From contig CANMVA010000001.1 of NCBI GenBank assembly GCA_947501355.1, positions 2,193,492 through 2,257,491 of the forward strand: a stretch of 64,000 bases of DNA. Direction: 5' to 3'. Positions 37,860 through 48,078 of this stretch are shown piece by piece. Origin of the DNA: an uncultured Paracoccaceae bacterium (lineage in GTDB: Bacteria; Pseudomonadota; Alphaproteobacteria; Rhodobacterales; Rhodobacteraceae). The notes under the pieces are model-generated. The model was given only the letters and a program-made list of their open reading frames with translations, was not told the origin of the DNA and did no database searches. The position numbers and the translations under genes were made by a program. How positions within the stretch are numbered: position 1 is the stretch's first letter; every line of letters begins with the position of its first letter.

Positions 37860-37957
37860 GGGGGGCCATCCTTCACAGAAATCGTTCCGCAAGACCTAGC
37901 AGCGCCGCCGCGACCCGCCCAGCCACAAATCCGTGGCCCACGCGAATGTGAGCCGGG

Positions 37958-38737
37958 TTACATCGTGATGTTGGTCCCACCCCCATCGAGCAGGATGTTT
38001 TGCCCCACGATGAAACCCGCATGTTGCGAGCAGAGGAACGCGCAGGCTGCGCCGAATTCCTCTTTGGTGCCGTAGCGGCGCGCGGGGATGGTGGCTTCGC
38101 GCTGCGCCTTGGCCTCTTCCATGGAGATGCCCTGCGCCTCGGTCACGCCTTTGTCGAGCGAGACCGCCCGATCTGTCGCATGAATGCCCGGCAGCAAATT
38201 GTTGATCGTCACGCCCGCATGGGCCACCTGCCGGGAGGTGCCGGCGACATAGCCCGTGAGCCCCGTGCGGGCCGCGTTGGACAGGCCCAACACACCGATG
38301 GGCGCGCGCACCGATTGGCTGGTGATGTTGACCACCCGGCCCCAGCCGCGCTCCATCATGCTCGGAAGAACCGCTTTCATCAGCGCAATAGGCGTCAGCA
38401 TATTGGCATCGAGGGCGGCAATGAAATCCTCCCGGTCCCAGTCCGACCACACGCCCGGAGGTGGCCCGCCCGCATTGGTCACCAGAATGTCGATCTCGCC
38501 CGCGGCCTCCAGCACCTCAGCCTGCCCGTCGGCTGTCGTCACATCGCAGGCCACCGTTGTCACCTCGACCCCGAAATCGTCGCGAATATCGGCGGCGGCG
38601 GCCTCCAGCGCGTCGGCCCCTCGCGCGTTCATCACAAGCGCGACACCGGCCTCGGCCAGTGCGCGTGCGCAGCCCAGACCCAACCCTTTTGACGACGCAC
38701 AGACCAGCGCGCGTTTTCCCTTTATTCCCAAATCCAT
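37958..38737 (-). CDS. SDR-family oxidoreductase lacking the catalytic Tyr/Lys
   Basis: 259 residues from MDLGIKGKRALVCASSKGLG, with GGGAGG upstream. The cofactor loop (ASSKGLGLGCARALAEAG) and NNAG-like VTNAGGPPPG are present, and the catalytic Ser region is NITSQSV. At the YxxxK position it has GVLGLSNAARTGLTG, Leu and Asn replacing Tyr and Lys. The C-terminal GQNILLDGGGTNITM is normal. This is a known divergent SDR group, so a different chemistry or a binding role is possible. Confidence 0.86.
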   Translation of the reverse strand: MDLGIKGKRALVCASSKGLGLGCARALAEAGVALVMNARGADALEAAAADIRDDFGVEVTTVACDVTTADGQAEVLEAAGEIDILVTNAGGPPPGVWSDWDREDFIAALDANMLTPIALMKAVLPSMMERGWGRVVNITSQSVRAPIGVLGLSNAARTGLTGYVAGTSRQVAHAGVTINNLLPGIHATDRAVSLDKGVTEAQGISMEEAKAQREATIPARRYGTKEEFGAACAFLCSQHAGFIVGQNILLDGGGTNITM

Positions 38738-38889
38738 GGCACCCTCCCTGAGTTGCGACGGGGGTAGCATTCCCAAAGGGTCTCGGCAACAATTGACCCA
38801 AAAGCGCCGGATCGTTGACGCTTTGCTGCCCAAATTCTACATTACCTCTCTGATAGTCGCGATTGATAGGTCACAAAGGAACCTCTTTT

Positions 38890-39897
38890 ATGAGTGCGCA
38901 CATCACCCCCAGTCAAAGCGTGCCGGTCCTGCGAAATTCGGCTGTGCGCGTGACAAACGGGGTGAACCAGGGCGATCCGATCATGACCGCCGATGAGTTG
39001 CTGCATGATGACATCTACGGTCTGGTCGAAGAAGACAGCCAGCACAGGCTGGCCATCGCCTATGATCCTGCGCGCGACGGCTTCACCGTCGCCGACGACA
39101 CCGAGATCGGAACGCCCGGTGCCGATCTTGCCATTGATTGCGCTATTACGCTGATGTCCACCGACAGCTCGACCTGCGAGATCCTCGTTCTGGTCGAGGT
39201 CGAGAATAACGAGATTGCCGAGATTTACCTCGTTCCACTTGCCCAGTTGCAGCCCAATATGGACTACACGCTGGTCGGGATCGACGAGACCACGGGGGCG
39301 AAACGCATGTCCGAACTGGCCTGCGTGTCGTTCACCCGCGGCACCATGATCACCATGGCGTCGGGCGCACAAAAACCCATCGAAGAGCTTCAGGTCGGTG
39401 ACCGTGTGCTGACCCGCGATGATGGCCCACAGGAAATCCGCTGGATCGGCCAAAGCACGATGCGCGCGGTGGGCAGTTTCGCGCCGATCTGCATCAAAAG
39501 CGGCACGCTGAACAATGCGGGCGATCTGATCGTCAGCCCCGATCACCGCCTCTTCATCTATCAGCGCGATGACGCGTTGGGCGCGGGCCGCTCCGAAGTG
39601 CTGGTCAAGGCACGGCTTCTGGTCAATGGCAAAACCGTCATCCAGCAAGATGGCGGCTTTGTCGATTACTTCCAACTGCTCTTTGACAGCCACCAGATCA
39701 TTTATGCCGAAGGCATCGCCGCCGAGAGCTTCCTGATCGACCCCCATACACGCCCCGCCTTGCCCGAAAAGCTGGACGAGGCGCTCAGCCGGGTTTTGCC
39801 CACCCATTCCGAAAGCGCGCACCGGGAGTTCGAGGTGACAGAGACCCTGTTGTCAGAGGATGCCGCAGAGACCCTGCGCCGCGCGTCGACACGGTAG
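38890..39897 (+). CDS. Hint (hedgehog/intein) domain protein
   Basis: 335 residues from MSAHITPSQSVPVLRN, with AAAGGA upstream. The first 140 residues are acidic with no motif I know. From about residue 145 comes a Hint domain: CVSFTRGTMITMASGAQKPI with the Cys145 nucleophile, IEELQVGDRVLTRDDGPQEIRWIG, and the block-B-like SPDHRLFI (His219). There is no C-terminal HN/Cys splice junction. Related proteins are frequent in rhodobacteria and are thought to self-cleave or be secreted, but the role is not known. It stands alone between genes on both sides. Confidence 0.85.
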   Translation: MSAHITPSQSVPVLRNSAVRVTNGVNQGDPIMTADELLHDDIYGLVEEDSQHRLAIAYDPARDGFTVADDTEIGTPGADLAIDCAITLMSTDSSTCEILVLVEVENNEIAEIYLVPLAQLQPNMDYTLVGIDETTGAKRMSELACVSFTRGTMITMASGAQKPIEELQVGDRVLTRDDGPQEIRWIGQSTMRAVGSFAPICIKSGTLNNAGDLIVSPDHRLFIYQRDDALGAGRSEVLVKARLLVNGKTVIQQDGGFVDYFQLLFDSHQIIYAEGIAAESFLIDPHTRPALPEKLDEALSRVLPTHSESAHREFEVTETLLSEDAAETLRRASTR

Positions 39898-39903
39898 CAA
39901 TTT

Positions 39904-40001
39904 GAGTATTTGAGCACAGATGAAACAGGCCCGGCCAATTTGACTTAAATTCGCGCCGCTCCCCTTCGCTTTTTCGAAATATCGCCGCCGGAGGCTCCGC
40001 C
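39904..40001. repeat. Dispersed intergenic element, both arms
   Basis: GAGTATTTGAGCACAGATGAA (39904-39924) is the left arm, and CGAAATATCGCCGCCGGAGG... ending at 40001 carries the GCCGGAGGCTCCGCC block in the opposite sense. The gap between the arms is longer than in the 27.0 kb copy. It lies between the Hint gene and prfC. Confidence 0.5.
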
Positions 40002-40039
40002 GCTTCCCATCCTGCGCGCCCTCGCCTATAGGGTTGCCC

Positions 40040-41647
40040 ATGTTAGACACACCGACAAATCGCCCCGATCTGCCCCCCGAAATTGCGCGGCGTCGCACCT
40101 TTGCGATCATCTCGCACCCGGACGCGGGCAAGACCACGTTAACCGAGAAGTTCCTGCTCTATGGCGGTGCGATTCAGATGGCCGGGCAAGTGCGTGCTAA
40201 GGGCGAGGCCCGCCGCACCCGGTCGGATTTCATGCAAATGGAGAAGGATCGCGGGATTTCGGTCTCTGCTTCGGCGATGTCGTTTGATTATGCCGATTTC
40301 CGCTTCAACCTGGTGGACACGCCCGGCCACTCTGATTTCTCCGAAGACACCTACCGCACCCTGACGGCCGTGGATGCGGCGATCATGGTCATTGATGGGG
40401 CAAAGGGTGTGGAAAGCCAGACCCAGAAACTCTTTGAAGTCTGCCGTCTGCGCGACCTGCCCATCTTGACCTTTTGCAACAAAATGGACCGCGAAAGCCG
40501 CGATGTCTTCGAGATTATTGACGAAATCCAAGAAAATCTTGCGATTGACGTGACACCTGCGAGCTGGCCCATCGGGATGGGGCGCGACTTTCTGGGGTGC
40601 TATGATCTACTGCGTGACCGGCTGGAACTGATGGACCGCGCCGACCGCAACAAGGTCGCCGACAGTATCGAAATCACCGGTCTGGATGACCCGAAACTGG
40701 CCGAACATGTCCCGGCTGATCTGCTGGAAAAATTCCTTGAAGAGGTCGAGATGGCGAAGGAATTGCTGCCTCCTCTTGATCCGCAAGCGTTGCTGGACGG
40801 CACGCTGACGCCCATTTGGTTTGGCTCGGCGATCAACTCGTTCGGGGTCAAGGAATTGATGGACGGCATTGCGAATTACGGGCCTCAGCCACAAGTACAG
40901 CGTGCCCAACCGCGCGAGATTGCGCCGGAAGAGCCGAAAGTCGCGGGCTTCGTCTTTAAGGTGCAGGCCAATATGGACCCCAAGCACCGCGACCGCGTGG
41001 CCTTTGTCCGCATGGCGTCGGGGCATTTCAAACGCGGGATGAAACTGACCCATGTGCGCTCCAAAAAGCCGATGGCGATCAGCAATCCGGTGCTGTTTCT
41101 GGCCTCCGACCGCGAATTGGCCGAAGAGGCCTGGGCGGGCGATATCATCGGCATTCCGAACCACGGGCAGTTGCGCATTGGCGACACGCTGACCGAGGGC
41201 GAAGCGCTGCGCGTCTCAGGCATCCCCTCCTTCGCGCCGGAACTGCTGCAGGGCGTGCGCGCAGGCGATCCGATGAAAGCCAAGCATTTGGAAAAGGCGC
41301 TGATGCAATTTGCCGAGGAAGGCGCTGCGAAGGTGTTCAAACCCTCCATCGGGTCGGGCTTTATCGTCGGCGTCGTGGGCGCGCTGCAGTTCGAGGTTCT
41401 GGCCAGCCGGATTGAGCTGGAATACGGGCTGCCCGTTCGGTTTGACCAAAGCCAGTTCACGTCTGCCCGCTGGGTGAATGGCGACAAGGACGCTGTGGAT
41501 AAGTTTGTGAATAGTAACAAGCAGCATATCGCCCATGACCATGATGGCGACATCGTCTACCTGACGCGCCTGCAATGGGACATCGACCGGATCGAGCGCG
41601 ACTATCCTGACGTAAGGTTAACAGCCACGAAAGAGATGATGATCTGA
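40040..41647 (+). CDS. prfC: Peptide chain release factor 3
   Basis: 535 residues from MLDTPTNRPDLPPEIARRRT. GTPase motifs: G1 [14 protein letters not shown]3 DTPGHSDFS, G4 NKMDRE; the RF3 C-terminal part FDQSQFTSARWVN is present. It frees RF1/RF2 from the ribosome after termination. Not an EF-G or EF4 paralogue, judging from QMEKDRGISVSASAMSF. Confidence 0.96.
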   Translation: MLDTPTNRPDLPPEIARRRTFAIISHPDAGKTTLTEKFLLYGGAIQMAGQVRAKGEARRTRSDFMQMEKDRGISVSASAMSFDYADFRFNLVDTPGHSDFSEDTYRTLTAVDAAIMVIDGAKGVESQTQKLFEVCRLRDLPILTFCNKMDRESRDVFEIIDEIQENLAIDVTPASWPIGMGRDFLGCYDLLRDRLELMDRADRNKVADSIEITGLDDPKLAEHVPADLLEKFLEEVEMAKELLPPLDPQALLDGTLTPIWFGSAINSFGVKELMDGIANYGPQPQVQRAQPREIAPEEPKVAGFVFKVQANMDPKHRDRVAFVRMASGHFKRGMKLTHVRSKKPMAISNPVLFLASDRELAEEAWAGDIIGIPNHGQLRIGDTLTEGEALRVSGIPSFAPELLQGVRAGDPMKAKHLEKALMQFAEEGAAKVFKPSIGSGFIVGVVGALQFEVLASRIELEYGLPVRFDQSQFTSARWVNGDKDAVDKFVNSNKQHIAHDHDGDIVYLTRLQWDIDRIERDYPDVRLTATKEMMI

Positions 41648-41798
41648 TCTTCCAACCCTGCAACGATTTCGCGCAAAACAGAGCACTGTTGCGCAGATGT
41701 AAACAATCTGCGGGCGCCGTGACGAAACGGCCTCTTCACGACAGGTTTCATTGACCAATCCGCTTGAATTGCGTAAACGCCACCCACAACGGGCGCAT

Positions 41799-41807
41799 TG
41801 TGGATAA
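41799..41807 (-). other. DnaA-box-like 9-mer upstream of the DEAD-box gene
   Basis: TGTGGATAA is the reverse complement of the perfect E. coli box TTATCCACA. It is a single site in the 229-base gap after prfC. Without a cluster it is weak evidence of anything beyond a possible DnaA binding site. Confidence 0.3.
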
Positions 41808-41876
41808 CCACGGGCCATACGGGCCTGCCCCCATTAACCGATACGGGCCAGACGTGTCCGTAAACCTCGGATACGC

Positions 41877-43307
41877 ATGACAAAATTTACCGATCTGAAC
41901 CTGGACCCCAAGGTCCTGAAAGCCATCGCAGACGCGGGCTATGACACACCAACGCCGATCCAGGCCGGCGCCATTCCCCCGGCCCTCGAAGGGCGTGACG
42001 TTCTGGGGATTGCCCAGACAGGCACGGGCAAAACCGCCAGCTTCACGCTGCCGATGATCACGATGCTAGCCAAGGGCCGTGCGCGCGCGCGGATGCCGCG
42101 CAGTCTTGTGCTTGCCCCCACGCGGGAACTGGCCGCGCAGGTGGCCGAAAACTTCGACACCTACACCAAGCATCTCAAGCTGACGAAAGCGCTGCTGATT
42201 GGCGGCGTGTCGTTCAAGGAGCAAGACGCCCTGATCGACCGGGGCGTTGACGTGCTGATCGCCACCCCGGGTCGCCTGCTGGATCACTTCGAGCGTGGCA
42301 AACTGCTGCTCACAGGCGTGCAGATCATGGTGGTGGATGAGGCTGACCGGATGCTCGACATGGGGTTCATCCCCGATATCGAGCGCATCTTTTCGCTGAC
42401 ACCGTTCACGCGTCAGACGCTGTTTTTCTCGGCCACCATGGCACCCGAGATCGAACGGATCACCAACACCTTTCTCAGCGCACCTGCCAAGATCGAAGTG
42501 GCGCGCGCCGCGACCACGTCCGAGAATATCCGCCAGGGCGTGGTGATGTTCAAAGCCTCTCGCAAGGATCGCGAAGGGACCGAGAAGCGCAAGCTCCTGC
42601 GGACGTTGATCGAGAATGAAGGCAAAGACTGCAAGAACGCGATCATCTTCTGCAACCGCAAGGTTGATGTGGATGTGGTTGCGAAATCCATGAAGAAATA
42701 TGGGCTGGATGCGGCTCCGATCCATGGTGATCTGGATCAGTCCAAGCGGATGGAAACGCTGGATGGCTTCCGCGACGGCACGCTGCGCTTTCTTGTGGCC
42801 TCTGACGTGGCCGCGCGCGGGCTGGACATTCCGGATGTGAGCCATGTGTTCAACTACGACGTACCCAGTCATGCCGAGGACTATGTGCACCGGATCGGGC
42901 GCACGGGTCGCGCGGGCAAGAAAGGCACGACGATGATGATCTGTGTGCCGCGCGACGAGAAGAATTTCGCGGATATCGAACGTCTGGTGAAGATGGAAAT
43001 CCCTCGGATCGACAATCCACTGGGCGGCGGCAAACCCGTCGAAGAAGACGCGCCCAAAGCCGAGGCCGCGGCAGAGAAACCAAAGCGCGAACGCCGCACC
43101 CGCAAGCCCAAGGACGACGCGCCGAAAGAACAGGAAGCCGTGCAAGCGGAGACCAGACACGAGGCCAAGCCCGAACGCGAGCCGCGCGCGCGTGGCGGAC
43201 GTGGCCGGGGTCGCAAGGACGATGGCGGCAACAACCGGGTCGTCGGGATGGGCGATCACATGCCCACCTTCATCGCCAAGAGCTTTGAAGAACGCTATTC
43301 GGGATAA
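41877..43307 (+). CDS. DEAD-box RNA helicase, RhlE-like
   Basis: 476 residues. Q-motif (DTPTPIQAGAIPPAL), motif I AQTGTGKTASF, PTRELA, VDEADRMLD, SAT, and HRIGRTGRAG are intact. The C-terminal third is Lys/Arg/Glu-rich, ending in a glycine-arginine stretch (RGGRGRGRKDDGG) likely to bind RNA. In cold-adapted bacteria such helicases unwind mRNA or act in ribosome assembly. It has a 229-base leader and ends at a strong terminator. Confidence 0.93.
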   Translation: MTKFTDLNLDPKVLKAIADAGYDTPTPIQAGAIPPALEGRDVLGIAQTGTGKTASFTLPMITMLAKGRARARMPRSLVLAPTRELAAQVAENFDTYTKHLKLTKALLIGGVSFKEQDALIDRGVDVLIATPGRLLDHFERGKLLLTGVQIMVVDEADRMLDMGFIPDIERIFSLTPFTRQTLFFSATMAPEIERITNTFLSAPAKIEVARAATTSENIRQGVVMFKASRKDREGTEKRKLLRTLIENEGKDCKNAIIFCNRKVDVDVVAKSMKKYGLDAAPIHGDLDQSKRMETLDGFRDGTLRFLVASDVAARGLDIPDVSHVFNYDVPSHAEDYVHRIGRTGRAGKKGTTMMICVPRDEKNFADIERLVKMEIPRIDNPLGGGKPVEEDAPKAEAAAEKPKRERRTRKPKDDAPKEQEAVQAETRHEAKPEREPRARGGRGRGRKDDGGNNRVVGMGDHMPTFIAKSFEERYSG

Positions 43308-43338
43308 GCGTTTCGTTTCAGCTCGGCAGACACAAAAG

Positions 43339-43372
43339 AAGAGCCCTGTCCAAGACGGACAGGGCTCTTTTT
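43339..43372. terminator. Rho-independent terminator after the DEAD-box gene
   Basis: GAGCCCTGTCC pairs perfectly with GGACAGGGCTC over a 5-base loop, followed by TTTTT (43368-43372) and preceded by AA. Flanked by A-rich and T-rich runs, it can work in both directions, serving the convergent rnj gene too. Confidence 0.9.
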
Positions 43373-43402
43373 CATTCCGGGTTAACCTTAACGCGGCCGC
43401 CC

Positions 43403-43441
43403 CTTCTTTTGTGCTGAAATACTCCCGCCGGAGGCTCCGCC
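43403..43441. repeat. Dispersed intergenic element, one side
   Basis: CTTCTTTTGTGCTGAAATAC, then CCCGCCGGAGGCTCCGCC. It is the same arm and G+C-rich block as in the 27.0 and 39.9 kb copies, here with the arm and block adjacent. It lies between the terminator and the rnj stop. Confidence 0.55.
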
Positions 43442-43451
43442 CCCTCCCCTT

Positions 43452-45119
43452 CTAACTGAGGCGCGAAATGACAGAGGTTACCTCGACCTTCTTGCCGATC
43501 TCGGCTTGCGTGGCCTGGCGCACGATGCGCTTCATCTGCTCTTCGAGCTTGTCATCATCGGCAAGCGTGCGGTCATCGGCACGGCGCAGAAACTGGCTCA
43601 AATCTTCTTCCAGAATATCCACCAGCGGCGCGTTCGAGACGCCCTGCTCTGCGATGCCCTTGATCTCGCACCAAGGCTCGCCCAGTGGTTCGCCCTCTTC
43701 GTCGATGATGACCGTCACGATGACATGCCCGTTCAGCGCCATGCGCATCCGGTCGCGCACGATCCCGTCCAGCGCGCCGACTTGGACAGAGCCGTCCAGA
43801 TAGGTGCGGCCGGTTTCTACATATTCAGCGACCGACGGCGCATTGCCGCCCAGATCGACCATCATACCGTTGACGGCCACAACACCCGCCATGCCTTTGG
43901 ATTTGCCCAGCTTCACATGCTCGCGCAAGTGACGGTGTTCGCCATGCATCGGGATCAGGATTTGCGGTTTGACGATGTCGTGCATCGTTTCCAGATCCGG
44001 GCGGTTTGCGTGGCCCGAGACGTGATAGAGGCCAGAGCTGTCATCGACCACATCCACGCCCATTTCCGAGAACTGGTTCATGATCGAGATCACGCCGCGC
44101 TCGTTGCCCGGAATGGTTTTCGAGGAAAAGAGGAACATATCCCCCTCTTTCATCGTGATGCCGCGATACTTGCCGCGGGCCAATTGAGCCGACGCCGCGC
44201 GGCGTTCGCCTTGGCTGCCGGTGACGACCAACATCAGGTTCTGGCGTGGCAGGCTGACCGCGTCTTCCGGGGTCACCAGCGAGGGGAAATCGGTCAGGAT
44301 GCCGGTTTCCACCGCTGCTTCGATCATCCGGCTCATGGCGCGGCCCAGCAGGCAGACGGAACGGCCTGCGGCGACCCCGGCCTCTGCCAGCGTCTTCACG
44401 CGCGCGATGTTGGAGGCGAAGGTCGTGGCCACGACCATGCCTTCGGCGCTTTCGACCAGTTTGGTGATCTCTGGCCCGACACTCGCCTCAGAGCGGCCTT
44501 CATTACGCGAGAACACGTTGGTGCTGTCGCAGACCAAGGCTTTGACGCCGGGCTTGGAAATCTCTTCCCAAAGCGCGCGGTCAAAGGGCTCGCCCACCAG
44601 CGGCGTCTCGTCGATCTTGAAATCGCCGGTATGCACGATGCGCCCACCCGGCGTGTCGATCACAAGGCCCGAACTTTCGGGGATCGAATGCGAAATCGGC
44701 AGGAACGCGACCTTGAATGGCCCCACTTCCACCGTCTCCGGATAGGGGCTGACGGTCGTCACGGCCTCTGGCCCGATACCGTATTCATCCAGTTTGCGCC
44801 GGGCGATATTGGCGGTGAAGGCGCGGGTATAGACCGGCGCGCCGATCCGCCCGAACAGATGCCCAACGGCGCCCACATGGTCCTCATGGGCATGGGTGAT
44901 AAAGACGCCGTCGATGCGGTCCTTCCGCTCTTCCAACCAGGCAACATCCGGCAGGATCAGATCGACCCCCGGCGTGCCGTCCATATCGGGGAAGGTCACC
45001 CCCAGATCCACGACGATGAAGCGTTCCTTGTCTGGGGCGCCATATCCGTAGACATAGCAATTCATCCCGATCTCCCCCGCGCCACCGAGGGGGAGGTATA
45101 CCGCGCGTTCGCTGCTCAT
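43452..45119 (-). CDS. rnj: Ribonuclease J
   Basis: 555 residues. The metallo-beta-lactamase zinc site is THAHEDHVGAVGHLF, with GDFKIDETP and the beta-CASP part CLLGRAMSRMIEA; the C-terminal Ser/Arg-rich tail is typical. It has 5'-exonuclease and endonuclease activity and turns over mRNA in alphaproteobacteria. Its start shares bases with the coaX stop (TAATG), so both are coupled. Confidence 0.93.
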   Translation of the reverse strand: MSSERAVYLPLGGAGEIGMNCYVYGYGAPDKERFIVVDLGVTFPDMDGTPGVDLILPDVAWLEERKDRIDGVFITHAHEDHVGAVGHLFGRIGAPVYTRAFTANIARRKLDEYGIGPEAVTTVSPYPETVEVGPFKVAFLPISHSIPESSGLVIDTPGGRIVHTGDFKIDETPLVGEPFDRALWEEISKPGVKALVCDSTNVFSRNEGRSEASVGPEITKLVESAEGMVVATTFASNIARVKTLAEAGVAAGRSVCLLGRAMSRMIEAAVETGILTDFPSLVTPEDAVSLPRQNLMLVVTGSQGERRAASAQLARGKYRGITMKEGDMFLFSSKTIPGNERGVISIMNQFSEMGVDVVDDSSGLYHVSGHANRPDLETMHDIVKPQILIPMHGEHRHLREHVKLGKSKGMAGVVAVNGMMVDLGGNAPSVAEYVETGRTYLDGSVQVGALDGIVRDRMRMALNGHVIVTVIIDEEGEPLGEPWCEIKGIAEQGVSNAPLVDILEEDLSQFLRRADDRTLADDDKLEEQMKRIVRQATQAEIGKKVEVTSVISRLS

Positions 45120-45889
45120 TATTTTTCCTTGTTATAGGCGTGTATCACGGTCAGCCCGTGCATTGTCAGATCATCCTCGAACACGTCAAATAGCGCGTGC
45201 CCTTGCTGGAACAACGGGGCCAGCCCCCCGGTCGAGACAACTTTCATGGGACGGTCCCGCTCGTCCTTGATCTTGTTGCAGATGCCGTTGATGAGGCCGA
45301 CATAGCCCCAGAACACACCCGATTGCATGCAGGCGACCGTATTGGTGCCGATCACCTGATCGGGGACGGTCACATCCACATGGGGCAGCGCTGCGGCCGC
45401 CTGGTGAAGCGCTTCGAGCGACAGGTTCACGCCGGGGGCAATCGCGCCGCCGATATAGGCGCCGTCGCTGGCGACCACGTCAAAGGTCGTCGCCGTGCCG
45501 AAATCGACAATGATCAGATCGCCGCCATGCAGGTCAAAGCCTGCGACTGTATTGACCAGCCGGTCCGGCCCTACCGCTGTGCCCGCATCGACGCGCACAT
45601 CGACAGGCAGCTTGCAGTCGGGCTTTCCCACGACCAGCGGGCGGCAATTGAAGTACCGGTCCGCAAAGACGCGCAGGTTGAAGACCACGCGCGGCACGGT
45701 GGAAGAGATGATCACCTCGGTGATCTCCACATCCACGTTGTCAAACTTCATCAGCGTGCGCAGCCAGACGTAATACTGATCCGCCGTGCGCTGATGCTCG
45801 GTGGAGGCGCGCCATGTAGCAATGAACTCCGACCCGTCCCAGATCGCGAAGACGGTATTGGTATTGCCGCAGTCGATGGTCAGAAGCAT
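45119..45889 (-). CDS. coaX: Type III pantothenate kinase
   Basis: 256 residues. The ASKHA-type motifs are MLLTIDCGNTNTVFAIWDG, then DAGTAVGPDRLVN and IVDFGTATTFD. It makes 4'-phosphopantothenate, the first step of CoA synthesis. It follows birA by 1 base and precedes rnj, an order common in rhodobacteria behind nuoN. Confidence 0.95.
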   Translation of the reverse strand: MLLTIDCGNTNTVFAIWDGSEFIATWRASTEHQRTADQYYVWLRTLMKFDNVDVEITEVIISSTVPRVVFNLRVFADRYFNCRPLVVGKPDCKLPVDVRVDAGTAVGPDRLVNTVAGFDLHGGDLIIVDFGTATTFDVVASDGAYIGGAIAPGVNLSLEALHQAAAALPHVDVTVPDQVIGTNTVACMQSGVFWGYVGLINGICNKIKDERDRPMKVVSTGGLAPLFQQGHALFDVFEDDLTMHGLTVIHAYNKEK

Positions 45890-45890
45890 C

Positions 45891-46640
45891 TTATGCCCCC
45901 TCGAAGAAAACGTCAGCCGCGGGGATCGCCACGCGGGATTTCGCGGTCAATAGAACAAGTTGGCCTGTCTCGTCCACCGTCTCGAAGGTGCCGGTCCATT
46001 CGTCCGTGACCGTGCGGGCGCGGATCACCTCGCCCAAGCGGGCGGCGCGGGCGAGCCATGCGGTGCGGATCGGGGCGAAACCATAGGTGGTGAACTGCGC
46101 TTCCCAGTGCGCGTAGGCCGGGGCGAGCAGGCCCAAGAACGCTTCGGGCGTCTGCAGCACGCCCGTCTCGCCTTGCAGGGAGACGGGGACGACCGCGCCC
46201 GGTTCAACCTCGGCTGTCGCAGGCGCTTCGGCAAGGTTCACACCAATCCCGATGGACAGATGGCCCATCCCCGTGCGTTCCAAGAGGATACCAGCGACTT
46301 TGCCACCGTTCAGCAGCACGTCGTTTGGCCATTTCAGTGCGAAGCTCTCGACCCGGCCTGTGGCCGCCACAAACGCATCATTGAGCGCGAGCGATGCCAC
46401 AAAGCTGCGCAGGGCAACCTGTTCGGGTTGCTCCACCGGCTGCATGACATAGGTAGCGGCAAAATTGCCTTTCGGCATCGACCAAGGTCGACCCCGCCTG
46501 CCCCGTGCGGCGGTCTGGTCCAGCGCGAGGATCCAGCAGGGGGATGTCAGGGAGCCTGCGATGCGATCCGCCTCGCTGAGCGTGCTGTCGACACGCTCCA
46601 GCACACGTTTCTCAACGCCCTCAGGCCAGTCAGTTAACAA
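45891..46640 (-). CDS. birA: Biotin-[acetyl-CoA-carboxylase] ligase, short form
   Basis: 249 residues if it starts at the TTG at 46640, inside the end of nuoN; no ATG is available in this frame before the conserved part, and another TTG lies at 46679. The catalytic GRGRRGRPW (here [20 protein letters not shown]) and the biotin-binding [19 protein letters not shown] are intact. There is no N-terminal HTH, so it is a pure ligase without repressor function. It is coupled to nuoN and coaX. Confidence 0.9.
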   Translation of the reverse strand: MLTDWPEGVEKRVLERVDSTLSEADRIAGSLTSPCWILALDQTAARGRRGRPWSMPKGNFAATYVMQPVEQPEQVALRSFVASLALNDAFVAATGRVESFALKWPNDVLLNGGKVAGILLERTGMGHLSIGIGVNLAEAPATAEVEPGAVVPVSLQGETGVLQTPEAFLGLLAPAYAHWEAQFTTYGFAPIRTAWLARAARLGEVIRARTVTDEWTGTFETVDETGQLVLLTAKSRVAIPAADVFFEGA

Positions 46641-48066
46641 GAGTTGCCGCCGCCGCCGCTGCCACGCCTTCAACGCCAAAGAGGTTGATCACCCCCAGCA
46701 GCATCACACCCGCCGAGGCCATCAGGAAACCCCAAAGCACCGGGTTCATGCCGGTGTCGAGCCCCTCTTTATCCTCGCCGAAATACATGTAGTAGACGAT
46801 GCGCAGATAGTAGAACGCGCCGATCACCGACGCGATCACACCTGCGACAGCAAGCCATCCGAGGCCTGCGTCATAAGCCGCACGCAGCACGTAGAACTTG
46901 CCGAAGAAACCCACTAGCGGCGGCACACCTGCAAGGCTGAACATCAGCACCAGCACGGCCATCGCCTTGAGCGGCTCGCGTTTGGAATACATTTGAAGGC
47001 TGGCAATATCGGTGACGGGCTGGCCGTCCTTCTCCATCGCTAGGATGAAGGCGAAGGTGCCGATATTCATGGTCACGTAGATCGCCATGTAGATCAGCAT
47101 CGCCTGCACACCGAAGGCCGTGCCTGCGGCAAGCCCCATCAGCGCAAAGCCCATATGCGCGATGGAGGAATAGGCCATCAGGCGCTTGATGTTCTGCTGC
47201 CCGATCGCCGCGATGGCCCCGAGGAACATGGAGATCACCGACAGGAAGGCCACGATCTGCTGCCAGTCGCTGACCACGCCTGAGAAGGCGTCATGCACGA
47301 CACGGGCAAACAGCGCCATGGCGGCGACTTTGGGCGCGGTGGCGAAGAAGGCGGTGATCGGCGTGGGCGAGCCTTCGTAGACGTCGGGGGTCCACATGTG
47401 GAAGGGGGCTGCCGACACCTTGAATGCGAGACCTGCAATCAGGAAGACGAGACCGAAGAGCAGGCCGAGGGAGATGCCCTCATTGGCCGCCTCGACAATG
47501 CCGGTGAAAAGCGTAGTGCCTGCGTAGCCGTAGGTGAGTGATGCGCCGTAAAGGAGCAAGCCCGAGGACAATGCGCCCAGGACGAAATACTTGAGGCCAG
47601 CTTCGGTGGATTTCACGCTGTCCCGGCGCAGGGAGGCAACAACGTAAAGGGCAAGCGATTGCAGTTCGAGCCCCATGTAAAGCGCCATGAGATCTCCGGC
47701 GCTGACCATCATCATCATGCCGATGACCGACAGCACCACAAGGATCGGGTATTCAAAGCGCAGCAGATCGCGCTTTTGCATATAGTCCTGGCTCATCAGC
47801 AGGATGGCTGCTGCGCTCAGCAGGATCGTGACCTTGGCAAAGCGCGCGAAGCCATCATCGACGAACATGCCGCCAAAGGCCACGCGGGTGCCGCCGCCCG
47901 ACAGGGCGATCCAGATCGCCGTTGCGACCAGCACAACGGAGGTTGTCCACAGCACCATCGGCGCGCCCTTGTCTTTCGACGTGTAGACCGTGACCAGCAG
48001 CGCGCCCATCGCGTAGACGGCCAGCAGCAGTTCGGGCAGGACAACAGAGATATCTGCGGAGATCAT
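46630..48066 (-). CDS. nuoN: NADH-quinone oxidoreductase subunit N
   Basis: 478 residues, about fourteen hydrophobic segments. [25 protein letters not shown] and the proton-channel Lys region ([22 protein letters not shown]) are characteristic. It is one of the three antiporter-like proton pumps of complex I. Last nuo gene; birA starts within its 3' end. Confidence 0.96.
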   Translation of the reverse strand: MISADISVVLPELLLAVYAMGALLVTVYTSKDKGAPMVLWTTSVVLVATAIWIALSGGGTRVAFGGMFVDDGFARFAKVTILLSAAAILLMSQDYMQKRDLLRFEYPILVVLSVIGMMMMVSAGDLMALYMGLELQSLALYVVASLRRDSVKSTEAGLKYFVLGALSSGLLLYGASLTYGYAGTTLFTGIVEAANEGISLGLLFGLVFLIAGLAFKVSAAPFHMWTPDVYEGSPTPITAFFATAPKVAAMALFARVVHDAFSGVVSDWQQIVAFLSVISMFLGAIAAIGQQNIKRLMAYSSIAHMGFALMGLAAGTAFGVQAMLIYMAIYVTMNIGTFAFILAMEKDGQPVTDIASLQMYSKREPLKAMAVLVLMFSLAGVPPLVGFFGKFYVLRAAYDAGLGWLAVAGVIASVIGAFYYLRIVYYMYFGEDKEGLDTGMNPVLWGFLMASAGVMLLGVINLFGVEGVAAAAAATLVN

Positions 48067-48078
48067 CGTGTCTTTTCC

